Source of the DNA: Ignelater luminosus
Lineage: Eukaryota; Arthropoda; Insecta; Coleoptera; Elateridae
Reading direction: 5' to 3'
DNA: 64,000 bases
NCBI GenBank assembly: GCA_011009095.1
Contig: VTPC01091258.1
Span: 1 to 64,000, forward strand
Below, one piece after another: positions 49,171 to 61,969 of the stretch (position 1 is its first letter; the number at the start of each line of letters is the position of its first letter). A model generated the notes under the pieces. That model was not told the DNA's origin. It worked only from the letters and a program-made list of their open reading frames with translations, and ran no database searches. Position numbers and translations under genes: made by a program.

Positions 49171-50526
49171 ATTCGCATCTAAAAAATCTTCATTTTTGAT
49201 TTTTTTCGAAAACTCTAAAATATTATTATGTACAGAACAAGCTACTTCGATTTACCAAGTCATTTCGTGTTTGGCAAGAAATGTTGTTTTTTGAAATGTT
49301 CAGAATTGAAAACCGTTAATATATCTTCGAAAGTATCAATGTTTCTGTTAAAATTATAAAACAGCATGAAAGAAGAAGAAGTAGGAGTGCCGTTAAGGGC
49401 CTAAATCGGCCCCAGCTGATTTTTTTTCTTTTTCTTTTTAAAGATTGATTGCATTAATAAATACATAAGTTTTATTGATTATTATTTGCCTTAATGCGGC
49501 TAGTGATTTTGATTTGGTAGTAAAGTGGAAACAACTAAAATTAAATATTTATATATTTTAAAAGATTTTATTGCAAAAAAAAGTAAGTGAAAGTAACAGT
49601 TTAATAGTACTACTACTACTACATACGATGCAACGTGTTTGAATAATTGCCGCCTCTTTTTTCAGTCAATAAAGCTAATGGTTTGTGCTAATAATTTTCA
49701 GGCGGAGTATACAAAACAGAACTGATTTGGATCATAACAGAGTTGAAGAATATTAACATATCCGGTTGTCTGGGCATAAATACAGGTAAAATCTGGAACT
49801 CTTGAAAAAGATACGATTTAATATGTGTTGGATATAGCTGAGAAGGTCGTAGAACTCTTATTGTCTGGGGCATTATGACCTTAAAAATCTATTTAAGTCC
49901 TAGTTTAAGGTTACTTTACTTTCTAAAGGAACACAAAGTTGCTTTTCATTGGCAAATTTTTCTGGATTGTCTGAATGTTGATCTGCTGAATCATCTTGCG
50001 TACTATGGAAAAGATAACATGCAGAAGTAAATAAACTTTTAAACAATATGCAAAAGTGTTGCAGAAATGCCCCAAAAAAGGTGTATGTTGCTATCGCAAA
50101 AAAAGTTTCTAGTTATTAAAACAAAAAATATAGGTGATGTATAGACTTGCTGATGTCGGGGGTGAATTTATGACTATCCTGCTAAGCGTTGAACATTAAT
50201 ACGCTACCGTCGCGTCAACCGCATTATTATCTGAACTATCCACGTATTTCTTGCTTTGTTTTCTCCAGATAAAGCAATATGAAGGGGCAGCACGGTTGGA
50301 CTAACACGATATACGCGAGGTGTCTTTGCGGATACTCTCATTGTAATTCGTGAATACAAGTATTAAATCTTTATCTGATGTAGATATTTATTCTTGCTTG
50401 CTTAATTAATTAATTATTCTTCTTTATTTAATTCGAGTTTTGGTTAGTCGCGTCTACTATGAGCTTATTACTCATCAACTCCACCTTCAGCAACTCTGGT
50501 GATGTATTAGTTAGCATACATATAAA
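49171..50526. other. AT-rich DNA, minor simple repeats
   Basis: A (TAC)n run of about six units lies at 49607-49625. The patch near 49385-49430 (gggcctaaatcggcccc) is GC-richer and may be a transposon end. The minus ORF at 49688-49873 is unassigned. Confidence 0.35.
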
Positions 50527-50909
50527 ATATTGTTACGTTTTGATAAAAATCTTTATTTATTTTTAATAATTATTTTTACTTAGTTTATTACAATCTATTT
50601 CCAGTATTTATTTACACTAAATTATTTATTTATTTATGTACAGAATAATTTATTTATCACTAATTACATTTATTTCGTTCGTAACTACACGCGGTTATTT
50701 ACTGTAGAACTAACTGGCTCTATTCATGCTACCGCTTATATACGTGTCTTCGTTACTCTCGATGAGTCTAGAAAGGTTCGCGCCTTTTCTCGCACATTCG
50801 ACGGCCGCAAACTCTGGACACTGCGAGATCTCTCCGGCACATTCGACCAGCAACGCCGATACTGTTCGACACTTCTCTAGGATGTTCGAGGGGTGACTCG
50901 TTACAATAT
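50527..50909 (-). mobile_element. solo LTR (family A, minus orientation)
   Basis: Read on the minus strand the LTR runs from TGTAACGAGTC (50905) to AACGTAACA (50531), 375 bp, with TG...CA ends. A perfect 4-bp duplication, ATAT, flanks it (50527-50530 and 50906-50909). It shares long blocks with 27650-27982, for example gtgcgagaaaaggcgcgaac, gttacgaacgaaataaatgt and the aataaa-rich 3' end. It also has a TATA box (gtatataagcgg) and some sequence missing from the other copy. The minus ORF at 50710-50982 merely reads through it. Confidence 0.85.
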
Positions 50910-53670
50910 AAAATATGTTGCGGTTTTTGTAGTAACACATTACATAACTCAAAATCTTCGTGTTAACATAAATTTTTAACAAATTTGGAACTTAGTGATT
51001 TTAAGAATTATTTTTATTATTCTTGATAATGTCAAGAAGATTTTATTATTCATATTATTGGAAGTTTTAGAACAAACAAAAAATAGTACAGTATAGCAAG
51101 TCATCTACTACTACTACTACGTATATCAGATACAGATACAGCATATTAATCGGGAATATCTACAACCGGTAAAGATGATAATGAAATGTATGAATATAAT
51201 ATAAATATAAAAATATATTTAAAAAATATATACTAGGTAATTTAAAATAATAGAAGATTAGTTCGTCACGTTTGTGTTGAACACTGTGTAATTGAAAAGC
51301 AACTAATCGCTATATACAACTTTCCTTCGTGACGGTTTTTGATACTTCTCTGGATAACGACGCTATTCTCTGTCCATAAACCGTTGGAACGTCCTGTATA
51401 AGACTTTTCAAATTAAATGTTTCCTAATGTTACTTCTTTTCGTAAGTTGTTGACTTTTAAATAACACATTTGTTTTGTTACCATTTCTTCTTTTTTTAAC
51501 AAGATTAACATTATATAATTAACTTTTTGTTGCTTAATTTCATTAATTTAATAGCAGTTAATAATATATCGTCAGAGTATACTACTAATACTAGTATACC
51601 CGTAAAACAACAGTTCAAGGCCCACAAACCACTCTTTTTATATCAAGAACAAACTTCTCGAAAGTCCTAGAGATAATTTTGTTACGTTTTTCTGCGAATT
51701 GTTTCATCTTTCTATTTTGCGGAGCTTTTACTATAATAATGTTGGCACAAAATTACTAAAATTATGAAGTTTGTCGTTTATTTGTCAAGCATATCTAACT
51801 TAGTGCCTGGACGTTTATATGGCTTCAAATTGTAGTTACAATAAATTTAACATCAATGTCAGTGTCTTTCATTTCATTCTTTTGAATAATTTGTTGTTTT
51901 CGACAATTCCAAGTTCAGTTCATCAATACATTGTAAATTATTTACTGTTTCATTTTAAAATTCCCCTGTTTATATGCAAAAAAACGTTTAGTGTAAAATA
52001 TTTCAGTTTCAATCCACGTTCTGTAATAAAGCACGATAGCCTTTTTTAAGCTACGCTAAAGCTGTCTTGAAGTGCGACGACATTACTTGGTTAACTTCTA
52101 GACGAATTACAGTTATTAAATTTTCAACTAATTGTAAGTGCGTTACTCTAATGTAAGATAGAATCTAATCTAGGACTGCGATCATGCTGGGTATATTAAA
52201 AGGTTTTCTTTAACGCCATAATAATATTATTTAGAGTTCTATTTATTCTCGAATAGTAGATAATGGAAGAATAACAATAATAAAAAAAAACCTAATGTAA
52301 TAATAGTAATAGTACACTCAAATATCAATTTTACTTTCTAATTTCTTAACGTTTTTTCTTCTAAATAGGTCAATATTTTGTATTTAATATTTCGTCAACA
52401 AGCTTAAAGTTCAATTAAGATTTTTCCAATAATCTTCCTTCTATTGCAAATATATGTGTGTTTTGTTTACTTTAAGTAAACATCATTACACTTAATAAAT
52501 TCCTTTGTTTTGAAAAGATTTTTAATTGGAATTTCTATAAAAACTTTTTATTTCTCTTTTAAAGGTTTTTATGTAATACGTTATTGGTATTATCTAACAA
52601 TTTTTTTATCCTTTGTTGACTCTGAGGTGCTATGCTTTTTCAGAAAACTGGGGTTTACTGTGTTCAAAGGACTTATCAATTGATTTGGTTATCGTAAATG
52701 CTTCTATAGAAATCGCATCTTGGTCGTTCCATTTAGTAGTATATGTCGATCAAGATAGTTAATTACTGAGGTATAAACTATTCCTATAAGAGATACGTTC
52801 TTCTTTTCTCAGAATTCTTTTTCTGAGGCTTAATTCTTACAATTGTCATTCGAATCACGGAATTAAGTTATTTGTTCAGAATGATTTGCTATTGTTGTTA
52901 ATAATTTATTTTCCTTTCCTTAAAATCGGAAATTTACGTCCGCTTTTGATCATGTGGTCCGCACCATAATCTGTTTTAATTTGCATGTACAAAAGATACC
53001 TTTCCCTCCATTAAATTCACATCTAGGCCGCTATAATTTATTAATTCATTCCAGAAGTTTTACATTATACTTATTTATAAAAGACAACTCTCATGAAAAC
53101 AAGGTGCGAACAATAACATCAACAGGCTGAGAGGGGATATTGGTGGTAATCAGAGAAGAACCTTCTCCAGTGGAAATACACCTTCCCAACAAACAAACAG
53201 CACAAAACAACTAAGACGCACTTCAAATATAGTTAAAACATCTGAATCAAGCAGTAAGATTAGAAACTAGCCGTTACAAAGATTTATCCGATTAACACCA
53301 CATTCAAAAATATTAAGTACTTCTCTATGCTACATTTTCGGAAAACCTTCTGAAAGGATCAAAAAAGTCTTAAACAAAATAAAATAACATTCAAAAGCAA
53401 TATAAACGTCTTAAGATCTCTGTTTAATGCTAAAGACATCATACTCGATTTTATTGAAGTTAGATATTTACAAATTGAACTACCCATTTTGCACCTTTGT
53501 TGCATTGGCTAAAAGCTAAGAAATAGTGACGTTAGATACAAAGAATGCATACGCTGATATAACCACAAACAGACAAATTCAATTATTATATTAAACCTGT
53601 TCGTACGACCTCAAACAACACAAATCTGATGTTTTGGAGGCATTTGGAATCTCCAGACACGTTTTTACCA
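50910..53670. other. AT-rich DNA, nothing recognised
   Basis: No supported gene or element; there is a short (CTA)n run at 51105-51120. Confidence 0.4.
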
Positions 53671-53671
53671 C

Positions 53672-54465
53672 TGTTATTGACTTTTGTCAAAGACGTTTTC
53701 TTCGTTTACCATCACTAGTCGGTAAAATCAAATGAGGGTTACTAATACTGAGCGGCTGGACTGGTTTCATAACAATTGTCAAGTAAATGTGGGACATCTG
53801 TATTTGTTGTTTTTGTCTGCCAAACACTTTACTGGATAATTAGTTAATTAAACGATCAAAATATTTCTGCTGGACATTATCATAAAAGTCTTAAAACTAA
53901 ACAATTAAATGAGTTTCTTCATTTCATTTCAAATCCTATAGTAAATCACCACCACTGTAATACCTTCTACTTTGTAAGGTTGGGTGTACCCCAAATGTTT
54001 TACCTTTTTTAAAGAAATAATTACACGTGCTGTAGCTGGAATAATTTCATCTTGATTCGTATTCATATTTGCCGACTAACTGTTTTTATAACTTGTAATT
54101 CTAAAATAGACACAATGTTATTAAAAAGGTGTTGATGATTAATGTTAATGTTGCAAACATTATTATCCGATTTGGACATTTAAATGATATTGGCTAGAAA
54201 CTTTTACTATTTGCACTCTTGTTTATAACTATGCTGGAAACAATGTGTTTTGGTCTGGATGCACCTTTACGTTTTTTCTTTCAACAATATTTTAGATCTG
54301 TGATAGTACTAGTAATATTGGCAACAGGCACTTCAGAGCATTTCAAAATGTTAACAAATATGTCTGTTATTAACAAAGCTTTGTTTACTATCACCAGTCG
54401 GTAAAAATCAAAAGAATGTTATTAACACTGTTAATGACAACTAATAATAACAATTGTCTAGCAAG
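53672..54465. repeat. pair of diverged direct repeats, about 110 bp
   Basis: The blocks at 53672-53785 and 54361-54465 share gttatt(g/a)ac, cgtttac-type words, agtcggtaaaatcaaa and ataacaattgtc in the same order. They are about 680 bp apart in the same orientation. They could be two copies of a small repeat or the flanks of an old element. Confidence 0.4.
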
Positions 54466-54639
54466 GCGGGTCTTAAGTTTTTACCTTGAATAATTCTGCG
54501 ACCCTTGAATAATATAAAATAACCCAATACGCGGGAATTTCAACTTGATGAAGCTTTCCTACTTAGTAGACATATTCAAACAACTTAATTCACTCAATCT
54601 TTAACTTCCGGGAAATAATACAAATATATTTGATTTAGG

Positions 54640-55170
54640 TGAAAGGGTCAAGGCTTTTTGTAAGAATATGCAGTTATGGAACAACAAAATAGGAGAAAAC
54701 TGCTTTGAGATGTTTTTCGTGACGTCTGAATTTATCCCACAATCATAAACAAGAATTGCCAAAGAGAATGGAGGGTCATTTAGAGAACTTGAGCGCTAAT
54801 TTCCGCAAATACTTTTTTGCAGAAAAAGGCATTAAATTGTGTGACTGGAATTGGGTAATAAATGCCTGTGACAGTACACCTACCGGCCTATCGCTGCAAG
54901 AAGAACTGATAGATATTTCTTCAAGTAGCTCAGAAAAATCAAATTTTGCTTTTAAGTCTTTAACAAATTTCGGATTCTGTTACCTTTTCCCACTTCTTAC
55001 CTTGAGAAATTGGTTTTTCTGTACTTGCTTTAAGATCTAAATATAAAAACAAACTTCGAATCGAAAAGGAGCTTAGAGGAAGTATTTCGAATATAAAGTC
55101 AAACCTGTACAGGCTGTATACTTCAAAGAAGGCACATATTAGTTATTATATCTGTGCCCTAAAAATTTTT
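54640..55170 (+). pseudogene. hAT-type transposase C-terminal remnant
   Basis: The plus strand reads RVKAFCKNMQLWNNKIGENC and FEMFFVTSEFIPQS near 54640-54740. It continues at 54756 with MEGHLENLSANFRKYFFAEK, LCDWNWVINACDSTPTGLSL and QEELIDISSSSSEKSNFAFK. After a deletion and frameshift it ends ELRGSISNIKSN and LYTSKKAHISY near 55150. This matches the C-terminal third of ZBED5/FAM200-like hAT transposases. The dimerisation block with LPFATTYLCE is deleted. The upstream catalytic domain was not found. Confidence 0.75.
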
Positions 55171-55201
55171 TGTTTATTTTAATGCAGGAGACGCGCCTCG
55201 C

Positions 55202-55217
55202 AGTTTGAGAAGCGCTG
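55202..55217 (+). repeat. 3' terminal inverted repeat of the hAT element
   Basis: agtttgagaagcgctg resembles the inverted ends of many hAT elements (outer form cag(t/c)g(g/c)ttctcaaact). It lies 45 bp after the transposase tail, marking the element's 3' end. The 5' end was not found. Confidence 0.5.
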
Positions 55218-55386
55218 GTCTAACGAATCGTTGGGCGTCAGGGACGTCAAACGCGTACGGGATATTCGTTAATTAACTGCTTGCGACGCTGCTGAACATT
55301 TGTATACACTTTTTAGAACTACCATTGAAACGAGGCTATTCTGCTAATCAATCTTGGTCACAAGTCTAATCCTGTAGCAAGAAAGC

Positions 55387-55435
55387 AGAAGAAGAAGAAG
55401 AAGAAGAAGAAGAAGAAGAAGAAGAAGAAGAAGAA
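55387..55435. repeat. (GAA)n microsatellite
   Basis: About 16 uninterrupted GAA units. Confidence 0.95.
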
Positions 55436-55828
55436 ATGATTACATATGCTACATCTGCCGCAACTGCATCGCAATTTGCATCTATTCTTATCAGGCTAAC
55501 AGTCCTATCTTATAAAAGGTAGGTGAAATAATGATGTCTTTAACGAACGAAGGTCATAAATTGTACGTTAAGAAAATACCCCTGATATTCAGGATGGTTC
55601 GCTAGTAGTGGAATGATTGCAACAAATATTCCATACATTGCGGAAAATTCATTCTGTTTCACGGATTTATAATAATTTTCAACTAGTAAGTGTAGTGTTT
55701 ATCTTAAATCGTCATAACTGTGGCTACTAGGGTGGCTGTTGTCGATGTACACTTACGCCTACCAGGCTTGCTAGAAAGCTTTCTGCAAATGATTAAGAGA
55801 AATACAAATATAATTTAGTAAAAGGCTT
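55436..55828. other. spacer, partly 3' flank of a mariner
   Basis: No gene. The portion next to 55829 should contain the 3' non-coding end of the mariner, but its terminal repeat was not identified. Confidence 0.35.
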
Positions 55829-55852
55829 TTATTGTTTTCCAAAATATTCGCC

Positions 55853-57032
55853 CTTAGGGTAAATCCATTGCAAGTGATCCAAACCAGGTTGCTCGACCAT
55901 TTAAAAAAAATTAATATTTTTACTGTTATTTACCTCAAGTATGAGTAGCCGAAAACACATATTATTTTATTTTTACACTTAACCGTTTAGAAATGACGGC
56001 CATTTGTACTCCATGGTGCACGCTGATTTCTGCATTTGCAGATTTCTACGGAAAATTAATTTCCTCCGGACTGGTTAGTCATAAACATTTCAGATAAAAA
56101 CTATTGTTTTCTTTAAACCTTGCTCTATCTTTTTTGTTCTCCTCATCAAAGTCCTAAATTGTCGTTTAATATGTGAAAATTGCTCTTGAAATTTGGTGAC
56201 ACAATTTAAAGAAACGCAATCTTGAAAGGATGTTTTTCTATGAAAGGGGTGCAATATCAAAGTTAATTTTTTTGTGCTGGTACATATCGCAAAACACTTC
56301 ATGCTGAAAAAGAAAGAAGGTCTAATCTTGCTTCCTTTATTTTTTATGCAGTTCCAAAAAGTCACAATTTTCAGATTTGGCCTAACTTGAAGGGTTAATA
56401 TCTCTGCTGGGGAATCAGATAAAAATTTGATTTATTTGGATATTACGCACCTCTATAGTGGTAAACTGCAGTAAAAATTTCAACTTTGATATTTGCGTAT
56501 TGTGAGAGATATCGGATTTCCAAAATGTTACTAAAAACGTTCGCGACGTTTTTAAATAACATTTTGAAAATTCGAAGTGTTTTGCGATATGTACCAGCAC
56601 AAAACAAATTAACTTTGATATTGCACCCCTTTCATAACAAAACATTCCTTCAAGAGTGCTTTTCTTTAAATTGTGTCACCAAATTTCAAGAGCAATTTTC
56701 ACATATTAAATGACAATTTAGGACTTTAATAAAAGGAACAAGAAATATAGAGCAAGGTTGTAGAAAAACAACAGTTTTTATTTGAAATGTCTATGACTAA
56801 CCAGTCCGTAGGAAAGTAACTTTCCGTAGATGTCTGCAAACGCAGAAATTAGCGTGCATCGTGGAGTACAAATGGCCGTCATTTCTAAACGGTTAAGTAT
56901 AAAAATAAAATAATATATGTTTTTGGCTACTCATACTTGAGGCAAATAACAGTAAAAATAATAATTTCTTTTTGAATGGTCGAGCAACTAAAATCTGTTT
57001 TTCTGGACCGTTTGAAATGGATTGACCCCTCA
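55853..57032. mobile_element. 1.17-kb foldback element inside the mariner gene
   Basis: The element spans 55857-57028. Its two arms (about 55857-56310 and 56570-57028) are inverted copies of one another over roughly 450 bp with moderate divergence; the ends read gggtaaatccatt and, from the other side, gggtcaatccatt. The 260-bp middle contains a hairpin (56523-56568). The flanks are CTTA (55853-55856) and CTCA (57029-57032), read as a 4-bp target duplication with one substitution. Removing the element and one flank restores the expected mariner reading DAEGEYFGK. It encodes no protein that I recognise; ORFs at 56090-56713 are arm-derived. Confidence 0.8.
56523..56568. repeat. hairpin at the centre of the foldback element
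   Basis: aaaatgttactaaaaacgt and acgtttttaaataacatttt pair around the 5-base centre tcgcg, with one or two mismatches. Confidence 0.7.
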
Positions 57033-58100
57033 GCATCAATATACTTTTGCATACGCTCAAACCAATTTTCGAAACATGTTTTTCAATTTGAAGCTGATAA
57101 CTCAGAAATCAATTGCCTAAAGGCCTCAACAGCTGTTTCAGGCGAAGAATAACGCTCACCACGCCGCTTGGGAACCGAAAGAGAGGGAATCAACGCAGAT
57201 GCCACCGTAGGTGGCTGCCATTTAGGAAATTTAATTCCTTTATGGCTGGTGAATTTGGAAAAATGGATAGTCGTCAACATAATGTCAGGCACCAAGCAGT
57301 CCGCACGTCCGCACGTCCGTCAAGGAACCGAAAGAAGTCATTTGGTGCTATATCAGGCAAATACGACAATGCGACATCAATTTCACTTTTTCACTGCTTA
57401 AAAGTCGATTGTTTGTGAAGCTGTTGGGCACTTAGATTGTCATGATGCAGAGGGATGGGGTGATTTTGATTGTTTTTTCTGATTTTACCGATGACTTCCG
57501 GCAAACAAATTGCTATGTATGTATCACCGTTCACAGTTTTTCGATCCTCTAAAGCTATGATTGTCACATGTCCAGAAATACGGAAACTTTTGCAGGTTTC
57601 GACTCACCTTCAAACATCCAAACAATAGATTGTTGTTTACTTTCCGACTCGTATGAGTCGATCCAACTTTCGTCACCAGTAACAATGTTGTACACTAAAT
57701 TTGAATGACCTTGGTTGAATTTCTTCAGCATTTTTTTGCACCAATTCACACGATTCTTCTTTTGAGCTTCACTCAGATTATGCGAAATGCAGCGACTACA
57801 AAGCTTCCGTACGTTTAAACTTTAAATGATCGTAGAAAATCGTGTTTATTGCTTTCATGTCAATGCTTAAGGTGGCCCCTATTTTACGGTATATCACATA
57901 TCGCTCAATCATTTCACGTAGAGCATCAACGTTACTGGCAATAACATGTAAATGGACGACTAAATCAATTATAAACAGTTCTATTCGATGGAGCTTCCTC
58001 ACCAAAAGCCGTATCAAGCCGTTCAATGCACTGTTTGGGTGTTAAATAGCTTCTGAAATCGTAACAACTCATTGCTCGAAAATGTTCACGCGAATTTCAT

Positions 58101-61100
58101 TTTTTCACAAAATTACTTTTTCCAAAGTGCTATGTAAACAGAATTCAGAATTGGTTAGCTTGAGTACAAACTGTCAACTGAATTATAGGTTAGAAGTGAC
58201 AGTTTCTCGAATTTGACAATGGCACAACGCTGACACCATCGGAAGTACCCGAATTTAGAAATGTCTCCAGCAAGCCTCGTATTTAGGCTACATAGTTGTG
58301 GAGTCAACTGCCTTGTAACCTTTATCTAAAATTCCTTAAATGGTTTTATTGAGACATTTTTTCTGGCGATATTTTGTAATAAATGCTATGTTTACAATAC
58401 GGAAAAACTAATATAAATACATCAAAATAGTTATTTGCGTTCAACAAAATGGTCTTAATTTTTGTTAGAAGTGCGATTATTGCTGATTCGAAACTTGAAG
58501 GACATGATCGAGAATGATTTTTTCTACCAAGTTTAGAAGATTTTACTTATTTCTGTAGCGAACCAAGACTACCCATGGGAAAAGGAAAGTCTTTGTCGAA
58601 AATAAGAAATTGCCTTCACTGTTATTTTCTACGGTATTTCGAATGTCTGTAATCATTTAATCAACTTTCTAGCATTATACGTTGACAAACTGAAAATATA
58701 TTATTTTCGATCGAGTATTTCTGATTTCAAACCAATTGGCATTGTAATTGTATATTTTCAAAACCAAACAAACTATTTACTTTTGGACAGTTACTGTTGT
58801 AATTTAAGTATGAAACATCAAATGAGCAGTAAAAAGCAAGAAAAATAAACCGCAAAACCTAATGGTAAAACTAGAAAATAAATAATTCTAAGAGAATTAT
58901 TACATCAATTGTCAGAAGGCTCATCACATCACGAATCGAAAATAGAATTATACCTTCAAAGGAAAGCTGAATGGGAAGTTTACGAGAAACAGAGTTATGT
59001 GTGTTGGCTAAGAATAAAAGAAATCCTAAAAGAACAGGAAGATATATCGTAGAAAGGGATTCAACATTTCCTGTATGTTGACCTGCTGCTTCAAATTATT
59101 ACTTCTCGTGTAGAAAAGATGTGCAGCTATTAATCATGTAAAAATAACATTTAAAAACTAAAACTTGTAGTAGTAATAAGTTACATGGATAGTAATTTAA
59201 AATCATAAGATCAAAGCATTTCGCTTTATAGAATTTTGTAATTTTATACTATGAATGAATAAAATAAATGAAATTTTACAAAAATTTTGCAATACGAATA
59301 ATATAGAATCGTCTTCAGTAATACACAGTTGCTAGAAATACAACAACAAATTTTACTAGGTGAATCATATTAATGTACTTTGCTGTTAGCATATATAATA
59401 TGCTTGTACACTTAAAACTTTTATCGTCTAGTAAATCTTTCTATCATATCTAGATCTTTTTTCGAACAAAAAGATTCCTTAATAAATTTTGCAATTTAGA
59501 GTTTTTGTTGTAGAATGACTTCTTTGCAAGATATGAAGGCAAACTTAAAAAGGGGCAGGGACGCTATGTGCCCCAGGCCCTTTTGCTACATGGGCTGTGT
59601 CTTCCGGAGTAAACTGTGGTTGACAGGTAATTTTTATTTTTGATTTTGTAGCGTTTCTAAAACATTATGTCAGTTCAGCACTTTTTTTCACTTTTCAAAT
59701 TATGAATTATTTATTGAATCATTTGCTGGTCTTTAAATAATGACATATAATTTATTACTTCTAATATAGATCAGTATGCCGATTTTATATTCTATGTATA
59801 ACTCATGGAATAGTTGACTTGGTTTCTCTAACATCGGGGTTATTATTATTTTATGGCCTGTTCTGTCACTTAGGCCAATAAATACTTAACTGTGTTTGAG
59901 TCAATAATGTCATCGAGTTCAAATTTACTAAATTATCTACAATTTATACGTTAACCGTTGACATATTGAGGAATATAAGACTTGATAGAATTAGAGTGGT
60001 GTATATTAGGGCGGTTTTCTGATTGAAAGGCTGATCTAAAAAAAAGTTGGTCTTGGTAGAGAAAAGACAAAGGAAAAGATTTTCAAATAGGGTATCTTCC
60101 GTTCGTGCATGCTCTTTAAAAACAAGGTAAATTAGGTAAAATGAGTAATCATTCTGTATTTCTTTCAAGTAATCTATAAACAAATAATTTTACTTTTTTT
60201 TTAATTTGCCAACATCCATTCGCGCACGATTAAAAAAATAGCATATTTGTTTATTACATTTATTTGTTTATTTAAAAATATTAAATAGTAGTCAGTTTCC
60301 AACATTTTTCTTTTATGTTTCAAGTACCAATTTAACACAAAACTTATGTTTAAATACAAGCATTATGAACTTTGAAAACAGTGTAGAATTAATGTAGTTC
60401 TCTCGATTTTGAGCATTACAAATACCTTGACACTTAACGCTTCCGTGACAACTTCGACACATATCGCTAGGAAAAGCTGTTTTTGTAATTTTAGAACTCT
60501 TCTTAACCCAAATTCTCTGTGGTTTTTATCCATGATCATTATTGTTAAGAGGAAGTTTTCAGAATGGGCGAGTAAAGCGTTTTGCGTAATTATACAAGAT
60601 CTATCACTTCAAACAAATATCTTGAAATAAATAATTAATATTCGTCCTAATTTCAAGGGCTTCTAGTTCATCTGTAGAATTTTATGCAGATATAAACATG
60701 TGCACATGTCAATTTGGTTTGCCAAGAGAAATAAATCTTTTACCAATAGAAGCACCTGTTTAAGTCAATACAAACACATAGATACTTGCCTCCCAATTCA
60801 GTTAAGCGCAACGCATTATTTGTCTACCTTAAAGCTTCCTTGGAGCAATGATCATGATAAGAACAGCCCTAAAATTAGAAAACATTCTTGTAACTCATCA
60901 AATCAATATCAGCAAGAAAAACAAAGAATCATTGATCCAGTCTAAGACTTTACCACAATGGGATATCATCAGTTCTTGTCATATCAAAGTCGTGGGGAGA
61001 TCTTTTAGGAAATGTTACAAAGCATCAACAAAAGTGCAGTGTTCAAAATCGAGACGGCTACATTAAGTCTACAATCTTTCCAAAATCCATAAGCCTGAAT

Positions 61101-61969
61101 CTGAACGTAAGTTTTCTTTTAGACTAGTGCTTAAGAAAGAAAAAAGAATATTAAAACCTGTAAGAACTATTTAATATTTTGAAATATAGAAACTAATGCC
61201 ATGGTTTCGTGTAAATCATGACCCGTGATTTACACAGAAAGTTGTTTGCAAACGGAAGATGTATTATCTGATTCTTTTCTTTGACTTCTTTTTACCAAGA
61301 CCAACATTTTCTTACTATAGCGTTTCGTTCAAAAAACATTTGGCCCACCCTAGTACATACAGGGTATTTAAGCTTAGTGAGCCATCGGAGTTTAAACATG
61401 GAAAAAATTGATTAAGATCAGAGTTTTCTTATATCTACTCTAAATATTAAGAACAATGTAAAATGACATTTCAGAAAACAAAATAGTGGTTTTTCACTAA
61501 GAGTCGTATAATGATATTTATTAACATATTATTGTTTTATTTCTAAAATTCATTTTACATTGGTCTTAATGTTTATAGTAGACGTAAGCAAACTAGGATC
61601 CTAATAAATTTCTCCTATGTTTAAAATTGCTATGCCCTTAGTAAGCAGAAGCATCGGATGTTTTGTTGGAAATGTCACTATTATTAGAGAAAATAACTTC
61701 TCGCGTAGTAAGAGTTTAATAGTGTTATTTTTAGACAGCAAATGTCAACGTACAAACAGGAATGGTTAATAATAAATTATTATAAGAAATAATCGCAAAA
61801 GAATTGTCCATTTATAATGCCGATCTTTTTTATACAAGGTTATGAGTTAGTCATACCTAAAAACAGCATGTACCTTAGCTACTAAAAAACCGTGCAGCCG
61901 CTCAGACGATTATTGTGATTTTGTTTTGTAAACAAAGAAATTTCCTAAAATTTATCATTTAATATATAA
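58101..61969. other. AT-rich DNA, a few orphan transposon-end-like motifs
   Basis: The first 200 bp are probably the 5' flank of the mariner. Later, tacagggtatttaagc at 61359-61374 resembles an unpaired end, and 59545-59600 (gggcaggg...gtgccccaggcccttt) is a GC-richer patch like a hAT end. ORFs at 60409-61066 are unassigned. Confidence 0.35.

Larger units (their letters stand above)
55829..58100 (-). pseudogene. mariner transposase pseudogene split by a foldback element
   Basis: On the minus strand, from about 58100, it reads EHFRAMSCYDF, TPKQCIERLDTAFGEEAPSN (DNA-binding), NVDALREMIERYVIYRKIGA and RVNWCKKMLKKFNQGHSN. It continues with NIVTGDESWIDSYE (first catalytic Asp, about 57670), KQQSIVWMFEGESKPAK, EDRKTVNGDTYIAICLPEVI, PLHHDN (second Asp) and DIAPNDFF (third, DD34D spacing as in mariner). 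The C-terminal part is SSPETAVEAF and ERMQKYIDAEG. The coding frame then breaks at 57029 and resumes beyond the insertion with GEYFGKQ and a stop at 55829-55831. Frameshifts and stops are numerous. Confidence 0.85.

Noticed and set aside
49688..49900. Possible Tc1 transposase piece (RRTLIVWGIMTL).
   Set aside because: Only a few residues resemble the family and the flanking frames do not support it.
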